The notes beneath the pieces are model-generated. The model saw nothing but the letters and a program-made list of their open reading frames with translations, made no database searches and had not been told where the DNA came from. Positions 41,759 through 45,170 of a stretch of 45,170 nucleotides of DNA are shown in pieces. Source of the DNA: Polaromonas sp. GTDB taxonomy: Bacteria; Pseudomonadota; Gammaproteobacteria; Burkholderiales; Burkholderiaceae_C. Position 1 is the stretch's first letter; each line of letters opens with the position of its first letter. The stretch spans positions 1 through 45,170 of the forward strand of contig NZ_JACPOF010000023.1 of assembly GCF_016185115.1 (NCBI RefSeq), written 5' to 3'. The translations under genes and the position numbers were made by a program.

Positions 41759-43861
41759 ATGTCCCGCGCAACCCCCATTCAAAACTACCGCAACATTGGT
41801 ATTTCCGCGCACATCGACGCCGGCAAGACCACGACCACCGAGCGGATTCTCTTTTATACCGGCGTGAACCACAAGATTGGTGAAGTTCACGACGGCGCTG
41901 CGACCATGGACTGGATGGAGCAGGAGCAGGAGCGTGGCATCACGATTACTTCCGCTGCGACCACCTGCTTCTGGAAGGGCATGGACACGTCCCTGCCGGA
42001 GCACCGTATCAACATCATCGATACCCCTGGCCACGTTGACTTCACGATTGAAGTCGAGCGCTCCATGCGTGTGCTTGACGGCGCCTGCATGGTGTACTGT
42101 GCTGTGGGCGGCGTTCAGCCACAGTCTGAAACCGTCTGGCGTCAGGCCAACAAATACAAGGTTCCGCGCCTTGCCTTCGTGAACAAGATGGACCGTACCG
42201 GCGCCAACTTCTTCAAGGTCGTCGAGCAGATGAGGCTGCGCCTGAAGGCCAGCCCCGTGCCCATGGTGATACCCATCGGCGCTGAAGAAAACTTCACCGG
42301 CGTGGTTGACCTGCTCAAGATGAAGGCCATCATCTGGGACGAAGCTTCCCAAGGCATGAAGTTCACTTACAGCGACATCCCTGCAGAACTGGTCGAGACC
42401 GCCAAGGAGTGGCGCGAGAAGATGGTTGAGGCTGCTGCCGAAGCGTCTGAAGAATTCATGAACAAATACCTTGAAGAAGGTGATTTGACCGAAGCAGAAA
42501 TCAAGCTGGGCATCCGCACGCGTACCATCGCCAGCGAAATCCAGCCGATGTACTGTGGCTCGGCTTTCAAGAACAAGGGTGTTCAGCGCATGCTGGACGC
42601 CGTGATTGAATTCATGCCGTCGCCTATCGACATTCCACCTGTCAAGGGTATGGATGAAGACGAAGCGCCTGTCACCCGCAAGGCGGATGACGAAGAGAAA
42701 TTCTCTGCGCTGGCGTTCAAGCTGATGACTGACCCGTTTGTGGGCCAGCTCACCTTCGTGCGCGTTTATTCCGGCGTCCTGAAAAAGGGTGACAGCGTTT
42801 ACAACCCGATCAAGGGCAAGAAAGAGCGTATTGGCCGTATCGTTCAGATGCACGCCAACAACCGCGAAGAAGTCAGCGAAATCCGCGCTGGCGACATCGC
42901 TGCATGCGTGGGCCTGAAAGACGTGACCACGGGTGAAACCCTGTGTGATCCGGACGCCATCGTCATGCTGGAGCGCATGGTGTTCCCTGAGCCTGTGATT
43001 ACGCAGGCCGTTGAGCCAAAAACCAAGGCTGATCAGGAAAAGATGGGCATTGCCCTGCAGCGTCTTGCTCAGGAAGATCCTTCTTTCCGCGTCAAGACCG
43101 ATGAAGAGTCCGGCCAGACCCTGATTGCCGGCATGGGCGAGCTGCATCTGGAAATCATTGTTGACCGCATGAAACGCGAGTTTGGCGTTGAAGCCAACGT
43201 CGGCAAGCCGCAGGTCGCTTATCGCGAAACCATCCGCAAGACTGTGGAAGACGCAGAAGGCAAGTTTGTGCGCCAGTCGGGCGGCAAGGGCCAGTACGGT
43301 CACGTCGTGCTCAAGATTGAGCCGAATGAGCCTGGCAAGGGCATAGAGTTCATCGACGCAATCAAGGGCGGTGTGGTTCCCCGTGAATACATCCCTGCGG
43401 TTGAAAAGGGCATCAACGAAGCTGTGACCAGCGGCGTGCTCGCCGGGTATCCGGTGGTGGATGTCAAGGTCACGCTGCATTTCGGTTCGTACCACGACGT
43501 TGACTCGAACGAACTGGCCTTCAAGATGGCTGCCATCTTCGGCTTCAAGGAAGGCTGCCGCAAGGCCAGCCCGGTGATTCTCGAGCCGATGATGGCTGTT
43601 GAAGTCGAGACGCCTGAGGACTACGCCGGTAACGTGATGGGCGATCTGTCCTCACGCCGCGGCATGGTGCAGGGCATGGAAGACATGGTTGGTGGCGGCA
43701 AGGCCATCAAGGCAGAAGTGCCGCTGTCCGAAATGTTCGGTTATTCGACCACGCTGCGCTCGATGTCTCAGGGCCGTGCGACGTACACCATGGAGTTCAA
43801 GCACTACTCTGAAGCGCCGCGCAATGTGTCTGAAGCCATCATGGCTTCACGCGCCAAGTAA
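41759..43861 (+). CDS. fusA: Elongation factor G
   Basis: The 700-residue GTPase drives ribosomal translocation and, with RRF, recycling. It has all G-motifs: [15 protein letters not shown] (P-loop), the switch containing [31 protein letters not shown], and the later domains with [18 protein letters not shown] and [12 protein letters not shown]. Full length and in the expected position. The ribosome site before ATG 41759 is weak (GAAAGTAA). A long open frame on the opposite strand is only a shadow of its codon usage. Confidence 0.99.
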   Translation: MSRATPIQNYRNIGISAHIDAGKTTTTERILFYTGVNHKIGEVHDGAATMDWMEQEQERGITITSAATTCFWKGMDTSLPEHRINIIDTPGHVDFTIEVERSMRVLDGACMVYCAVGGVQPQSETVWRQANKYKVPRLAFVNKMDRTGANFFKVVEQMRLRLKASPVPMVIPIGAEENFTGVVDLLKMKAIIWDEASQGMKFTYSDIPAELVETAKEWREKMVEAAAEASEEFMNKYLEEGDLTEAEIKLGIRTRTIASEIQPMYCGSAFKNKGVQRMLDAVIEFMPSPIDIPPVKGMDEDEAPVTRKADDEEKFSALAFKLMTDPFVGQLTFVRVYSGVLKKGDSVYNPIKGKKERIGRIVQMHANNREEVSEIRAGDIAACVGLKDVTTGETLCDPDAIVMLERMVFPEPVITQAVEPKTKADQEKMGIALQRLAQEDPSFRVKTDEESGQTLIAGMGELHLEIIVDRMKREFGVEANVGKPQVAYRETIRKTVEDAEGKFVRQSGGKGQYGHVVLKIEPNEPGKGIEFIDAIKGGVVPREYIPAVEKGINEAVTSGVLAGYPVVDVKVTLHFGSYHDVDSNELAFKMAAIFGFKEGCRKASPVILEPMMAVEVETPEDYAGNVMGDLSSRRGMVQGMEDMVGGGKAIKAEVPLSEMFGYSTTLRSMSQGRATYTMEFKHYSEAPRNVSEAIMASRAK

Positions 43862-43871
43862 ATTGCAAACC

Positions 43872-43905
43872 GGTGCCGGCTCCCAGGGGCTGGCACCACT
43901 TTTTT
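43872..43905 (+). terminator. Intrinsic terminator between fusA and tuf
   Basis: GGTGCCGGC pairs with GCTGGCACC around TCCCAGGG (43872-43897), followed by ACTTTTTT (to 43905). It suggests that part of the transcripts stop after fusA and that tuf has its own promoter in the 102 bases that follow, which I could not identify. Confidence 0.75.
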
Positions 43906-44007
43906 CCTGTCTGCGATTGTGTGCCCCTCACTGCCCGTGGTGATGGAACAAGCAACACAGTGCAAACGTTAAACCTCACACGGGCACGTTCTTTACTGGA
44001 GTTTTAA

Positions 44008-45170
<1,163 letters not shown>

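Noticed and set aside
41651..43495. 614-codon open frame on the minus strand opposite fusA
   Set aside because: It mirrors the coding frame of EF-G; high GC third positions leave long open frames on the other strand. No resemblance to known proteins.

Overview
The window is 45.2 kb of GC-rich, densely coded chromosome. It looks like a betaproteobacterium of the order Burkholderiales, most likely family Comamonadaceae (Polaromonas/Rhodoferax-like). This rests on protein resemblance (a Bug-type solute receptor fragment, split pntAA/pntAB/pntB, a STAS-fused MlaE permease, a HemJ-type protoporphyrinogen oxidase) and on the style of its intergenic repeats; it is an inference without database search. 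Nearly all genes are housekeeping or core metabolism. No prophage, integrase, full-length transposase, CRISPR array, tRNA or rRNA was seen.

Layout. 1-1.5 kb: tail of a Bug receptor, a MarR regulator and a divergent flavin reductase. 1.75-3.2 kb: an outer-membrane barrel protein of MipA/OmpV type with an extra C-terminal half. 3.2-6 kb (minus): LysR regulator, NudJ-like Nudix hydrolase and mnmA; the LysR gene is divergent from mmsA (6.1-7.6 kb). 8-10.9 kb: proton-translocating transhydrogenase. 11.4-14 kb: fatty acyl-CoA ligase and mtnN. 14.1-19 kb (minus): CorA, a patatin-like lipase and a GMC oxidoreductase. 19.3-23.7 kb: an MCE/Mla-type lipid transport operon ending in a cyclic-nucleotide-binding protein. 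23.8-28 kb: creD facing marC-creB-creC, with a perfect cre-tag in front of creD. 28.2-31.4 kb: SDR, dienelactone hydrolase, amidohydrolase and GST. 31.6-35.9 kb (minus): a tight five-gene run hemB, ZntB-like transporter, DUF2799 lipoprotein, DUF72, DUF1003. 36-40.3 kb: a candidate small RNA, hemJ, VanZ, a thioredoxin-fold ferredoxin, a hydrolase and a D,D-carboxypeptidase. 40.5 kb to the end: rpsL-rpsG-fusA-tuf, with tuf cut by the window edge.

The most unusual content is not protein-coding. At least five families of dispersed, hairpin-forming repeats fill the gaps: (1) an about 84-bp GC-rich REP-like unit centred on CCCCCGAGGGGG, with seven loci here, one a three-unit tandem inside the mla operon and one in frame inside an amidohydrolase gene; (2) a 265-bp element with long terminal inverted repeats and several internal stems, in two copies whose paired arms differ in a compensatory way, one copy sitting inside a family-1 repeat; (3) a GTAGCTGCTCACGT repeat carrying an intrinsic-terminator-like hairpin, in three copies, one of which supplies the stop codon of mtnN; (4) a 99-bp element with GGGGTCAGA ends, also nested in a family-1 repeat; (5) a 143-bp imperfect palindrome before hemJ. 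In addition, a promoter/hairpin/terminator arrangement at about 36.0-36.15 kb looks like a small RNA gene with an anti-Shine-Dalgarno (CCUCCC) loop. The 265-bp element and this small RNA are the best candidates for something undescribed or under-described.

Functional themes: envelope maintenance (MlaEFD/PqiC, CreBCD, MipA/OmpV, PBP5, patatin, VanZ), heme synthesis (hemB, hemJ), divalent cation transport (two CorA-type proteins), redox balance (pnt), acyl-CoA metabolism (fadD, mmsA) and translation (mnmA, str operon). All calls were made by reading the sequence only.
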